Assembly: GCF_000691225.1 (NCBI RefSeq)
Contig: NZ_JMSZ01000015.1
Coordinates: 1-64,000, forward strand
DNA from: Nitrincola lacisaponensis
GTDB taxonomy: Bacteria > Pseudomonadota > Gammaproteobacteria > Pseudomonadales > Balneatricaceae
Reading direction: 5' to 3'
DNA: 64,000 nt
The translations under genes were made by a program, and so were the position numbers. Shown piece after piece: positions 53,784-63,278 of this stretch (positions are counted from its first letter, which is position 1; the number at the start of each line of letters is the position of its first letter). Under the pieces are notes generated by a model. It made no database searches, had not been told where the DNA came from, and worked only from the letters and a program-made list of their open reading frames with translations.

Positions 53784-56441
53784 GTGCACGACATAAGAGA
53801 AGATGTGGATCCCGTAGAAACTCAAGAGTGGCTAGAAGCACTTGAGTCAGTTGCCAAGCATGAAGGCGATGACCGCGCCCGTTATATTTTGCAGAAACTG
53901 GGTAACAAGGCTTCCGAAATCGGTCTGGGAGCCGCCGGTTCGCTGACGACGCCTTACCGCAATACTATTGCTCCCAAAGATGAAGCACGCATGCCGGGTG
54001 ACCTGTTCATGGAGCGTCGTATTCGTTCCTTTATTCGCTGGAACGCGATGGCAATGGTGATGCGTGCCAATAGCAACAGCGATGCGCTGGGTGGTCATAT
54101 TTCCAGTTTTTCATCCTCTGCCACGCTGTATGATATTGGCTTCAATTATTTCTTCCATGGTCCTGAAGGGGATCGTGAATCAGATATGGTATTTTTCCAG
54201 GGTCATATCTCTCCGGGTATTTATGCCCGCGCTTATCTGGAAGGTCGTTTGACAGAAGAGCAGATGGACAACTTCCGTCGTGAGGTTGATGGCAATGGTC
54301 TGTCTTCTTACCCCCACCCCTGGCTGATGCCGGATTTCTGGCAGTTCCCGACTGTGTCCATGGGGCTTGGTCCGATTCAGGCAATCTATCAGGCGCATGT
54401 TATGCGCTACCTGTCTGCGCGTGAGCTGATCAAGCGTGGTAATCGCAAGGTCTGGGCGTTCCTGGGTGATGGTGAGTGCGATGAGCCGGAGTCTTTGGGT
54501 GCAATCTCTCTGGCAGGTCGTGAACAGCTGGAAAATCTGGTCTTTGTGGTTAACTGTAACCTGCAGCGTCTGGATGGCCCGGTGCGCGGTAACGGTAAAA
54601 TTGTCCAGGAGCTGGAATCAATTTTCCGTGGTGCTGGCTGGAATGTGATCAAGTGTCTGTGGGGCCGTCACTGGGATCCGTTGTTTGATAAGGACGATAA
54701 GGGTCTGTTGCAGAAGCGCATGGATGAAGTCTGTGACGGTGAGTTGCAGAACTATAAAGCGAATGGCGGTGCGTATACCCGCGAACATTTCTTTGGCAAA
54801 TATCCGGAATTGCTGGAAATGGTCAGTGATATGTCGGATCAGGATATTATGAACCTGAACCGCGGTGGTCACGATCCTTACAAGGTGTATGCGGCCTATC
54901 ATGCAGCCATGAATCATAAAGGCCAGCCAACTGTGATTCTGGCTCAAACGGTCAAGGGTTATGGTACGGGTCAGTCGGGTGAGGCGAAAAACGATACTCA
55001 CTCAATGAAAAAAGTGGCACTGGATGACCTGAAAGCCTTCCGTGATCGCTTTAATATCCCGCTGGATGATGAGCAGCTGGAAAGTGTACCTTACTACCGT
55101 CCATCACCCGATTCTCCGGAAATGAAATACATGTTTGAGCGGCGCAAGCAGCTCGGTGGTTTTTATCCGGCACGGCGCAATAGCTTTGATAAGCTGGAAA
55201 CGCCTGAACTGGAAGTCTTCAGCAGCCAGTTGAAAGGCACCGGTGAGCGTGAAATTTCGACTCAGATGGCTCTGAACCGCGTGTTGAGTACCCTGGTCAA
55301 GGATAAGAATATCGGTAACCGTATTGTTCCGATTGTACCGGATGAAGCGCGTACTTTTGGTATGGAAGGTATGTTCCGTCAGTTGGGTATTTATACCTCT
55401 CAGGGCCAGCGCTACACCCCGCATGACCGTGATCAGATCATGTACTACAAAGAATCCAAAACCGGACAGATTCTGGAAGAGGGGATCAATGAGTCGGGTG
55501 CATTCAGTGCCTGGCTGGCTTGTGCCACCTCCTACAGCAATAACAACTGCCCGGTGATTCCGTTCTACATCTTTTACTCGATGTTTGGTTTCCAGCGCGT
55601 GATGGATTTGACCTGGGCTGCGGGTGACTCGCAGGCGCGAGGTTTCCTGATAGGTGCTACTTCCGGGCGTACCACACTGAATGGTGAAGGTTTGCAGCAT
55701 CAGGACGGTCACAGTCATCTGATGGCGCAAATGATCCCCAACTGTGTGAGCTATGATCCGACCTATGGCTACGAGTTGACTGTCATTATTCAGGACGGTC
55801 TGAAGCGTATGTTCCAGGACCAGGAAAACAAGTTCTACTACATCACGACGCTGAACGAAAACTATCAGCATCCGGATATGCCAGCTGGTGCAGAAGAAGG
55901 CATCATCAAAGGCATGTATCTGCTGGAAGAAGGCAAAAAGGCCGATCTGCGCGTACAACTGATGGGTTGCGGTTCGATTCTGCGCGAAGTGCGTGAAGCT
56001 GCCGAAATTCTGCGCAATGAGTTTGGCGTGGAAGCGGATGTCTGGAGCACGACCTCTATCAACGAGTTGCGTCGTGATGCGCAGGCCGTCTATCGCTGGA
56101 ATATGTTGCACCCGGAAGAGCAACCTCGTGAGTCTTATATTGAGCAGGCTCTGAAAGGACATGAAGGTCCTGTCATTGCATCAACAGACTACATGCGCAT
56201 GTTCGCGGATCAACTGCGTGAGTACATCCCGCGTCGTTATAAAGTGCTCGGTACGGATGGTTTCGGTCGTTCTGATTCGCGTGCCAAATTGCGCGAGTTT
56301 TTCGAAGTGAACCGCTACTACGTCGTCGTGGCTGCACTGAAAGCGCTGCAGGAAGAGGGCAAGCTTGAGGCCGCCGTGGTCGCCAAAGCGATGCAGAAGT
56401 TCCATATCAACCCTGAAAAACCGGCTCCCTGGACCGTGTAA
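53784..56441 (+). CDS. aceE: Pyruvate dehydrogenase E1 component
   Basis: 885 residues (E. coli 887) from GTG 53784 with GGAGAG upstream. Homodimeric E1: thiamine diphosphate motif GDGECDEPESLG, then NCNLQRLDGPVRGN (about 229-275), and TVKGYG. It decarboxylates pyruvate and transfers acetyl groups to the E2 lipoyl domain. Followed by aceF after 39 bp. Confidence 0.98.
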   Translation: MHDIREDVDPVETQEWLEALESVAKHEGDDRARYILQKLGNKASEIGLGAAGSLTTPYRNTIAPKDEARMPGDLFMERRIRSFIRWNAMAMVMRANSNSDALGGHISSFSSSATLYDIGFNYFFHGPEGDRESDMVFFQGHISPGIYARAYLEGRLTEEQMDNFRREVDGNGLSSYPHPWLMPDFWQFPTVSMGLGPIQAIYQAHVMRYLSARELIKRGNRKVWAFLGDGECDEPESLGAISLAGREQLENLVFVVNCNLQRLDGPVRGNGKIVQELESIFRGAGWNVIKCLWGRHWDPLFDKDDKGLLQKRMDEVCDGELQNYKANGGAYTREHFFGKYPELLEMVSDMSDQDIMNLNRGGHDPYKVYAAYHAAMNHKGQPTVILAQTVKGYGTGQSGEAKNDTHSMKKVALDDLKAFRDRFNIPLDDEQLESVPYYRPSPDSPEMKYMFERRKQLGGFYPARRNSFDKLETPELEVFSSQLKGTGEREISTQMALNRVLSTLVKDKNIGNRIVPIVPDEARTFGMEGMFRQLGIYTSQGQRYTPHDRDQIMYYKESKTGQILEEGINESGAFSAWLACATSYSNNNCPVIPFYIFYSMFGFQRVMDLTWAAGDSQARGFLIGATSGRTTLNGEGLQHQDGHSHLMAQMIPNCVSYDPTYGYELTVIIQDGLKRMFQDQENKFYYITTLNENYQHPDMPAGAEEGIIKGMYLLEEGKKADLRVQLMGCGSILREVREAAEILRNEFGVEADVWSTTSINELRRDAQAVYRWNMLHPEEQPRESYIEQALKGHEGPVIASTDYMRMFADQLREYIPRRYKVLGTDGFGRSDSRAKLREFFEVNRYYVVVAALKALQEEGKLEAAVVAKAMQKFHINPEKPAPWTV

Positions 56442-56480
56442 TACAGGTACTTCTGACAGCTAAAGCGAGAGGATAGAATT

Positions 56481-58451
56481 GTGAGCAAAATTACGGTTAC
56501 AGTACCCGATATCGGTGGTTATGAAGGGGTTGATATCATTGAAGTGTGTGTCAAAGAAGGTGATGTGGTTGCCGAAGGTGATTCACTGATTGTTCTTGAG
56601 ACAGACAAGGCTTCGATGGAAGTGCCCTCTACAGCGGGTGGCACAGTCACCCGAATTCTGTTGAAAGAAGGTGATACCTGTAGTGAAGGTGATGCAGTGG
56701 TTGAGCTGGAAGTGGATGCAGCGGATGCAGACGTCTCTTCGGCTCCGGCCGCGTCGTCTGAAGCCGCAGCTGCACCTGAGGCGCCAGCAGCGGCTGCAGC
56801 ACCCCAGACATCGGCGCCTGCTGCTTCGGGTGGCGTAGAAAAGGTTTTGATTCCGGATCTGAGCGGCGCCAGTGATGTTGACGTGATTGAAGTACTGGTT
56901 AAGGTCGGTGACAGCGTGAGTGAAGGTGACAGCCTGATCACACTGGAGACAGATAAAGCGTCGATGGAAGTGCCGGCACCCCTGTCAGGTGTGATTAAAG
57001 CCCTGCATATCAAGGAAGGTGACAAGGTTAATGAAAATGACCTGTTGCTGGAGCTTGAAGTGGAAGGTGCCGCACCTGTGGCAGATGCACCGGTTACAAC
57101 ACCTGACAGTGTACCAGTGGCGTCTGCCGCTCCGGCACCTGCTGCGGCACCGGTTGCGGGTGGTATTGAAAAAGTATTGATCCCGGACCTCAGTGGCGCT
57201 ACGGATGTGGATGTGATTGAGGTGCTGGTCAAGGCTGGCGACACGGTCAGCGAAGGTGACAGTCTGATTACACTGGAAACAGACAAGGCGTCAATGGAAG
57301 TGCCTGCACCGCTATCCGGTGTGATCAAGGCGATGCATATCAAGGAAGGCGACAAGGTGAATGAAAATGACCTGTTGCTGGAACTGGAGGTGCAGGGCGC
57401 GGCACCTGCGGTGCAGGCGGCAGCTCCCGCACCGGCTACACCTGCACCGGCTGCAGCCGCTCAGAGTAGTGCGCCTCCTGCGCCTGCCAAGGCCGCCCCG
57501 GTTGCTGATCTGCAAGCACTGGAGAAAAGTAATCGCCAGGTGCATGCCGGTCCTGCTGTGCGTGCGCTGGCACGTGAGTTTGGTGTTGATCTGGCTAAAG
57601 TCGCGGGTACAGGCCCTCGCAACCGTATTCTGAAAGAAGATGTGCAGCTGTATGTGAAAACCAGCCTGAAACAGTTGGCCGAGCAGCCTCAGGGTGCGGT
57701 CGTCAGCGGTGGTTCAGGTATTCCGGCAATTCCGGCTGTTGACTTCAGTCAGTTTGGTGAGATTGAACTGGTTAAGCTGAGTAAGATTGACCGTCTGACG
57801 CGTGATAACATGTCGCGTTGCTGGTTGAATATTCCGCATGTGACCCAGTTTGATGATGCCGATATTACTGAGCTTGAAGCCTTCCGCAAAGAGATGAAGG
57901 ACGAGGCCCTGAAGTCAGGCGTCAAACTGACTCCTCTGCCATTCCTGATCAAGGCCTGTGCGATTGCACTGAGTCGTCATCAGAAATTCAATGCGTCTCT
58001 GCATGCAGACGGTGAACATGTTGTTTACAAAAAATATGTCAACATCGGTCTGGCAGTGGATACTCCGAATGGCTTGATGGTGCCGGTGATCAAGGACGCA
58101 GACAAGAAGAGCGTGTATGAGCTTTCGCGTGAAGCGGCTGAACTGGCCGGTAAAGCCAAAGATCGCAAGCTCAAGCCGAATGAAATGCAGGGTGCCTGCT
58201 TCACGATCTCCAGCCTGGGTGGTATTGGTGGTACCGGGTTTACCCCGATCGTCAATGCGCCTGAGGTGGCGATTCTCGGTGTATCCCGTGCAGACATCAA
58301 GCCGCGCTGGAATGGCAAGGAGTTTGAGCCCCGACTGATGCTCCCGCTCTGCCTGTCCTATGATCACCGTGCCATTAACGGTGGTGATGCAGGTCGATTC
58401 CTCACGGATCTGAATGCATTGTTGAGCGATATTCGTCGCTTGCTGCTGTAA
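56481..58451 (+). CDS. aceF: Pyruvate dehydrogenase E2, three lipoyl domains
   Basis: 656 residues from GTG 56481. Three lipoyl domains with lysines at Lys43, Lys159 and Lys269 (each in ETDKASMEVP), Ala/Pro-rich linkers, an E3/E1-binding domain (about 355-390: HAGPAVRALAREFGVDLAKVAGTG), and the acyltransferase core ending with SYDHRAINGGDAGRF (catalytic His about 630). Domains 2 and 3 share almost all residues, but many third-codon differences point to an old duplication kept by selection. No lpd gene follows, so E3 is encoded elsewhere. Confidence 0.97.
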   Translation: MSKITVTVPDIGGYEGVDIIEVCVKEGDVVAEGDSLIVLETDKASMEVPSTAGGTVTRILLKEGDTCSEGDAVVELEVDAADADVSSAPAASSEAAAAPEAPAAAAAPQTSAPAASGGVEKVLIPDLSGASDVDVIEVLVKVGDSVSEGDSLITLETDKASMEVPAPLSGVIKALHIKEGDKVNENDLLLELEVEGAAPVADAPVTTPDSVPVASAAPAPAAAPVAGGIEKVLIPDLSGATDVDVIEVLVKAGDTVSEGDSLITLETDKASMEVPAPLSGVIKAMHIKEGDKVNENDLLLELEVQGAAPAVQAAAPAPATPAPAAAAQSSAPPAPAKAAPVADLQALEKSNRQVHAGPAVRALAREFGVDLAKVAGTGPRNRILKEDVQLYVKTSLKQLAEQPQGAVVSGGSGIPAIPAVDFSQFGEIELVKLSKIDRLTRDNMSRCWLNIPHVTQFDDADITELEAFRKEMKDEALKSGVKLTPLPFLIKACAIALSRHQKFNASLHADGEHVVYKKYVNIGLAVDTPNGLMVPVIKDADKKSVYELSREAAELAGKAKDRKLKPNEMQGACFTISSLGGIGGTGFTPIVNAPEVAILGVSRADIKPRWNGKEFEPRLMLPLCLSYDHRAINGGDAGRFLTDLNALLSDIRRLLL

Positions 58452-58477
58452 GCTGACAAGTAGTATCAGACTCTGAC

Positions 58478-58500
58478 AAGGCCCCTTCTGGGGCCTTTTT
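58478..58500 (+). terminator. Intrinsic terminator after aceF
   Basis: AAGGCCCC, loop TTCT, GGGGCCTTTTT. Strong GC stem plus U-tract 26 bases past the aceF stop. Confidence 0.92.
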
Positions 58501-58676
58501 GATTTTAATCATCAAAAGGTGTAATTAAAATTTGCCAAAGGGTTGGTAGGAGATGTTAAAATCTTCGGCTATCGCCAAGGCTGGCAGTTTAGGAAGTATG
58601 CCAGTGACGTTGGGTTTAAGACGCAAGATCTGCAATCAAAATGGCAGGTCTGAATGGAGCTTGAAAGGAGTTCAAG

Positions 58677-60113
58677 ATGCTGATGGAGCTGAGAGTTATC
58701 AGCGAACAGCAATCGCAGCTGAAAGACAGATGTTCAATCCAGTTAGAAGGTGAATTGCTTTCGATTGGCAGGGGCGCTGACAACCACTGGGTTCTCCCTG
58801 ATGAGAATCTGCATTTGTCTGGCAAGCATTGTATTGTCAGTCGAAAAAATGACAGCTTTATTATTACGGATCTGAGCACCAATGGCGTGTTTATGGACAG
58901 TCAAGAGACCCCGCTTGGGCGAGGTCGCAGCGCTGTGCTTAAACATGGCTCTCTGATTCGTATTGGTGACTATCGCATCAGCGTATCGATTGATCAGCAC
59001 ACAGGTGCTCCTGCATATGCCGGTGATGCTTTGCAAGTTGATGCGGTGGCTGCCGGTGGGCTGGCCGCAGCGCTGGCGGATACCTCTTCACCTGCTGTTC
59101 CGGTCTATTCAAAAACTACCGATGACCATTTAAGCCCTGAACGCGCCAGTCTGTCAGCGCCATTGCCCAAACCTCTGCCTGATACTCAGCAACCGGTATT
59201 GCCTGATGACTGGTTTTTGACCATGGATGCAGTAACAGCTGAGGCTGCTTTTGATCCTCTTGCTGAGACTGTCCCTGAGCCTGATTTTATTTCTGAGTCT
59301 GTTCCTGAGCCCGATCCTGTTCCTGAGTTTGACCCCGCACCCGTGCGTATGGAACGTCATCTTGATGTTACTGAGGAGCTGGTTCGTAGCGCCGAACCAG
59401 CACCAGAGCCGGGTCAGGTTGAAGAAGCGGTTGTTATTTGTCAGCCTGTAGCCCGCTCCATGCCAGATGTTCCTGTTTCTGAGACTGTGAAAGCGGGCTC
59501 CGGTACAGGTGGGTCAGTCTTGTCAGATACAGAATTGCTGCACCGCATTTTACAGGCTGCAGATCTGGACCCTGCCCGAGTGAGGGAGGCGCCGTTTCTG
59601 GCAGACCGCCTGGGTGTGCTGTTGAAAACCTTTGCAAATGGCATGATCCAGACACTGGCTACCCGTTCGTTGGTAAAAGGTGAGTTTCGTCTGCAGCAGA
59701 CCATGATCCAGCCGACTGACAATAATCCGTTCAAGTTTTCGCCAACAGGCCGTGAAGCGCTGAATATAGTGTTGTTTTCCGAAAGCCAGGCATATCAATC
59801 GGGTGAGAAAGCAATAGAGGAAAGTTTTGCCGATATCCAGGCACATCAGCTGGCGATGATGTCCGGTGTTCAGGAAGCCTTGTTTAAACTGTTAAATCGC
59901 CTGGATCCTGAAACCCTTGAACAGCAGTTCCAGCGTAAGCCGCGACATCTGAGTGGCATGCCCGGAATGAAAAAAGTGAACTGCTGGGAGGAGTATAAGG
60001 ATTTCTATGAGGCTCTGAAGGCAAGTATGTCAGATGACCTGCAAGGATTTTTTATCAAGGAATTTGGTATGGCATATGAAGATCAGCTTAAAAAACTCAA
60101 GCATGATGCTTAA
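58677..60113 (+). CDS. tagH: Type VI secretion FHA-domain protein TagH
   Basis: 478 residues; AAAGGAG lies 7 bases before the ATG at 58677. N-terminal FHA domain (about 25-95) with phosphothreonine-binding marks GRG, SGKH and STNG, then a long Pro/Glu-rich linker (about 150-290), and a C-terminal TagH/ImpI domain (about 300-478). TagH is the target of the PpkA kinase in threonine-phosphorylation control of type VI secretion; no kinase/phosphatase pair is in this window. It begins the cluster, and the linker is low complexity (repeated EPD/PVPEP-like pieces). Confidence 0.92.
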   Translation: MLMELRVISEQQSQLKDRCSIQLEGELLSIGRGADNHWVLPDENLHLSGKHCIVSRKNDSFIITDLSTNGVFMDSQETPLGRGRSAVLKHGSLIRIGDYRISVSIDQHTGAPAYAGDALQVDAVAAGGLAAALADTSSPAVPVYSKTTDDHLSPERASLSAPLPKPLPDTQQPVLPDDWFLTMDAVTAEAAFDPLAETVPEPDFISESVPEPDPVPEFDPAPVRMERHLDVTEELVRSAEPAPEPGQVEEAVVICQPVARSMPDVPVSETVKAGSGTGGSVLSDTELLHRILQAADLDPARVREAPFLADRLGVLLKTFANGMIQTLATRSLVKGEFRLQQTMIQPTDNNPFKFSPTGREALNIVLFSESQAYQSGEKAIEESFADIQAHQLAMMSGVQEALFKLLNRLDPETLEQQFQRKPRHLSGMPGMKKVNCWEEYKDFYEALKASMSDDLQGFFIKEFGMAYEDQLKKLKHDA

Positions 60114-60606
60114 GCATCGCTGCGCTGTTCTGTTACTGCTCCTGATGCTATCTGGCTGTAGTGCGCTTGATGCAATGCGCATTATTGGTAGCCAGGAGGG
60201 CAAGTTTTTTGTCAGCGTTGAGTTGGTCGCCGATGAGCACCTTAATCCAAACCAGCTGAACCAGTCATTGCCGGTTGAAGTGCAGGTGTTTTTGATGGAG
60301 AGGGAGTCTGCTTTTGTACGAGCAGACTACTTTGAATTCCACAATCAGCGGGCTGCAAGTATCACGGATTTGGCTAAATCCGTAGTGATACGCCCTGGCA
60401 CTCAGGAGCGCATACAGTTCGAAATTGACGAGTATGTCCGTTTTGTAGGTGTCGTTGCGGCGTTTCAGGACATAGATCGAGCGGTTTGGCGTGATGTGAT
60501 TCAGGTCGGTGATAACCGTGGCTTTATAGGCAAATACCTGAGTTTGAATAATCATGTGCAATTACGTGTGAACCTGGAAGGTAAAGTAGTTTCATTCGAG
60601 AAATAA
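60103..60606 (+). CDS. tssJ: Type VI secretion lipoprotein TssJ
   Basis: 167 residues from ATG 60103 (60106 also possible), overlapping tagH by 11 bases. Lipobox LSGC with Cys about 19; the rest is a transthyretin-like beta sandwich (LPVEVQVFLM, IRPGTQERIQFEIDEYVRFVGVVAAFQD). It anchors the TssL-TssM inner-membrane complex to the outer membrane. The ORF can be extended upstream, but only into tagH. Confidence 0.93.
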   Translation: MMLKHRCAVLLLLLMLSGCSALDAMRIIGSQEGKFFVSVELVADEHLNPNQLNQSLPVEVQVFLMERESAFVRADYFEFHNQRAASITDLAKSVVIRPGTQERIQFEIDEYVRFVGVVAAFQDIDRAVWRDVIQVGDNRGFIGKYLSLNNHVQLRVNLEGKVVSFEK

Positions 60607-60620
60607 AGGGAAGTATTCCG

Positions 60621-61949
60621 ATGAGTTGGCAAAAAAAGGTCGCATGGACTGAAGGGATGTTTATTCGTCCTCAGCATTTTCAACAGCAGGATCGCTATTT
60701 CGAAAAACTGATTAATCTGAAAACTACCGCCTTGAATGGTAATGCATGGGGTATTACCCGGTTGCTGCTTGATGAAGGGGCTTTGAAGATTGGCAAGGTA
60801 CTGCTTCGAGAGTGCAGTGGTATTTTTGAAGATGGTACGCCCTTTGATATGCCTGGCACGGATACCTTACCTGATGCGCTGGATATCAGTGAACTGCAGG
60901 AAGGTGACCTGATCAATTTATGTTTGCCGCTCTGGAAACAAGGCAGTATAGAGATTGATCGCCCTCAGCGAACTGCCAGTAATGCCCGGTTCCGTATAGA
61001 AACACAACCTTTCACCGATGTTGTGGCAGATACGAACAGTGTAGCTGACATCGAAGTTGCACATAAAAAAATCCGGTTGCAGTCCGCGCGTCTGACACAT
61101 CAGCAAAATACAGTAATTCCGATTGCCAAAGTGCATTCTTTGGCCGGTGATGAAATCCGTCTGGATAAACGTTTCATTCCACCTTCCTTGTTTGTCACCG
61201 CAGATCCCAATTTGCAGGGTTATGTCCGGGAAATTACCGGATTGCTGACACTGCGCAGCCAACTGTACTCGCAACGTATATTGAATGCCGGTACCGAGGC
61301 TGCTGCCGATATCTCCGATTTGATGTTGCTGCAGATTACGAACCGTTATAAGGCGTTGTTTGAGCACTATTGTCGGTTAAGCGGACTGCACCCGCTTGAC
61401 CTGTATGAGCAAGGGTTGGTGCTGGCGGCTGAGCTGGCAACGTTTACATCAGAAACCCGCGTGTTGAAAGAGATGCCGGATTATCAACATCGGGATCTGC
61501 AAAGCTGCTTTGATGAGTTGATGCTGGAACTGAACCGTTCATTGAATACGTTGCTGGAACAAAATGCGTATCGTATCGAGCTGGAGATAAAAAGCTATGG
61601 CGTACGTATCGGTATGATCCCCAGCGAAGAACTCAGCGAGCGTTCTTATGTCCTGGTGGTGTCTTCAGAGCTGCCCAAGGAAACCCTGCGCAGCAAATTC
61701 CCGACACATCTGAAAATTGGGCCTGTAGAACATATTACGCAACTGGTTAACCGTCAGCTACCGGGTATTCGTATTGAGCCGATGCCAGTCGCACCCAGGC
61801 AGATTCCGTATCAAGGTGGTGCGGTTTATTTTGAATTGCAGGCTCAAGGGCGCTTGTGGGAAGCCATTCGCGCGAATCGTGCCATTGCACTGCACATAGG
61901 TGAACAATTCCCTGAATTGAAAATGGATCTCTGGGCAATCAAACAGTAA
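60621..61949 (+). CDS. tssK: Type VI secretion baseplate protein TssK
   Basis: 442 residues, usual length. N-terminal WTEGMFIRPQHFQQQDRYFE is the TssK opening; the trimer's C-terminal domain ends with the receptor-like region (PGIRIEPMPVAPRQIPYQGGAVYFEL). It links the baseplate to the membrane complex. 14 bp after tssJ. Confidence 0.96.
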   Translation: MSWQKKVAWTEGMFIRPQHFQQQDRYFEKLINLKTTALNGNAWGITRLLLDEGALKIGKVLLRECSGIFEDGTPFDMPGTDTLPDALDISELQEGDLINLCLPLWKQGSIEIDRPQRTASNARFRIETQPFTDVVADTNSVADIEVAHKKIRLQSARLTHQQNTVIPIAKVHSLAGDEIRLDKRFIPPSLFVTADPNLQGYVREITGLLTLRSQLYSQRILNAGTEAAADISDLMLLQITNRYKALFEHYCRLSGLHPLDLYEQGLVLAAELATFTSETRVLKEMPDYQHRDLQSCFDELMLELNRSLNTLLEQNAYRIELEIKSYGVRIGMIPSEELSERSYVLVVSSELPKETLRSKFPTHLKIGPVEHITQLVNRQLPGIRIEPMPVAPRQIPYQGGAVYFELQAQGRLWEAIRANRAIALHIGEQFPELKMDLWAIKQ

Positions 61950-61963
61950 CACAGGAATGGTGT

Positions 61964-63262
61964 ATGGGTTTTAGTGGTGATAGAACGGTCATAATACCGA
62001 CTCCAGGCGGACGCGGTCAGATCGACTATGGGCAGGATCGTCCGGCGCGTACTGTTGAGTCAGTAATGGCGATCGAGGAAATCTCATCCTTAAGTAGTGG
62101 CCTGAACCTGATCGAAAATGCAGCGTTTGAAATTTTGGCCATGCTGCCGTCAATTCGTAATTATGAGACTCAGCTGAGCGCCGAAAACCTCAAGCTCAAG
62201 CTGATTGAGCTTATCAAGTCATTTGAGAAGAAAGCCTACGAAGCCAATGTCGACTCTAAAGAGGTCGAGGTCGCGGGTTACTTACTCTGTGCCACAGCCG
62301 ATGAGTTTGTTCTGAATACACCTCTTGGCGCTAAAAATAACTGGAGTCGCCACAGTCTGCTCAGCTACTTCCATGCAGAAACCTGGGGAGGCGAGAACTT
62401 CTTTGTTATTTTGGGAAATCTGGAAAAAAATCCAAGAAAAAACATTGATCTGCTTGAGCTGATTTATATCTGTCTGGCGCTGGGGTTTGAAGGAAAGTAT
62501 GCCATAGAGCCGGATCGAGCCAGCAAGCTGCTGGAACTGAAAAATGGCCTTTATCGGACCATTACACAGATTCGTGGTGCAATTCCCAAGCCTGTATCTA
62601 TTCACTGGAAAGGTGAAGAAGTGGTTGCGGAAAAAATCCGCAACACACTGCCACTTTGGGTGCTGGCAATTTTTCTACTCGCACTGTTGTGTGTGGTGTA
62701 TTTCTACTTGTTGATTCGGGTCAATGATCAGTCCAGCTATTCATTACTGAATGCATCACGCACCCTGACAGAGCAGCATGGCAATTTTCAGGTGCAGGTG
62801 TCGGAAGTAAATGAGTCTGTACTGGTACGCGTTAATCGTTTGTTGGAGCAGGAGGTTGAACGCCGACTGGTCAGTCTTAATGACCGACAGAATCAGATTC
62901 GTATCGTTATTAATACAGATCAGCTGTTTCGCTCCGGCAGTGCCGATGTCGAACCGGATTACGCGGCACTACTGAATCATATTGGTATTGCGCTGATGGA
63001 TGTTGAAGGGCGGATTATTGTAGAGGGACATACCGACAGTATTCCGATCAATACACTGCGCTTCCCGTCCAACTGGCATTTGTCTCAGGCTCGTGCTGAG
63101 CAGGTGAAAAGCCTGTTGGAGCGAGCCGGTAATGAACAGGGACGCTATAGCATCGATGCGAAGGCTGATACTCAACCTGTGGCGGGTAATGATACAGCCG
63201 AAGGTCGTGCACAGAACCGCCGGGTAGAGCTGGTTCTGTTGCCGAATTCAGAATGGCGTTAA
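61964..63262 (+). CDS. tssL: Type VI secretion protein TssL with OmpA-like C-terminal domain
   Basis: 432 residues. DotU domain (about 35-220: YETQLSAENLKLKLIELIKSFEKKAYE, then FHAETWGGENFFVILGNLEKNP), a single transmembrane helix (about 227-249) and a periplasmic OmpA/MotB-like peptidoglycan-binding domain (about 305-430, HTDSIPINT and NRRVELVL). The long TssL form, tying the membrane complex to the cell wall. 14 bp after tssK. Confidence 0.95.
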   Translation: MGFSGDRTVIIPTPGGRGQIDYGQDRPARTVESVMAIEEISSLSSGLNLIENAAFEILAMLPSIRNYETQLSAENLKLKLIELIKSFEKKAYEANVDSKEVEVAGYLLCATADEFVLNTPLGAKNNWSRHSLLSYFHAETWGGENFFVILGNLEKNPRKNIDLLELIYICLALGFEGKYAIEPDRASKLLELKNGLYRTITQIRGAIPKPVSIHWKGEEVVAEKIRNTLPLWVLAIFLLALLCVVYFYLLIRVNDQSSYSLLNASRTLTEQHGNFQVQVSEVNESVLVRVNRLLEQEVERRLVSLNDRQNQIRIVINTDQLFRSGSADVEPDYAALLNHIGIALMDVEGRIIVEGHTDSIPINTLRFPSNWHLSQARAEQVKSLLERAGNEQGRYSIDAKADTQPVAGNDTAEGRAQNRRVELVLLPNSEWR

Positions 63263-63278
63263 GGATAGGGATGTCTGC

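Noticed and set aside
55104-56162. Minus-strand frame of 352 codons inside aceE
   Set aside because: Antisense shadow of E1, caused by skewed third-codon bases; no support as a gene.
56519-57355. Minus-strand frame of 278 codons inside aceF, Ser/Thr/Ala-rich
   Set aside because: Mirrors the Ala/Pro/Val-rich lipoyl linkers; low complexity and no promoter or ribosome site.
58553-58676. Short plus-strand frame before tagH
   Set aside because: No ribosome site and unconserved-looking sequence that overlaps the tagH start; treated as leader.
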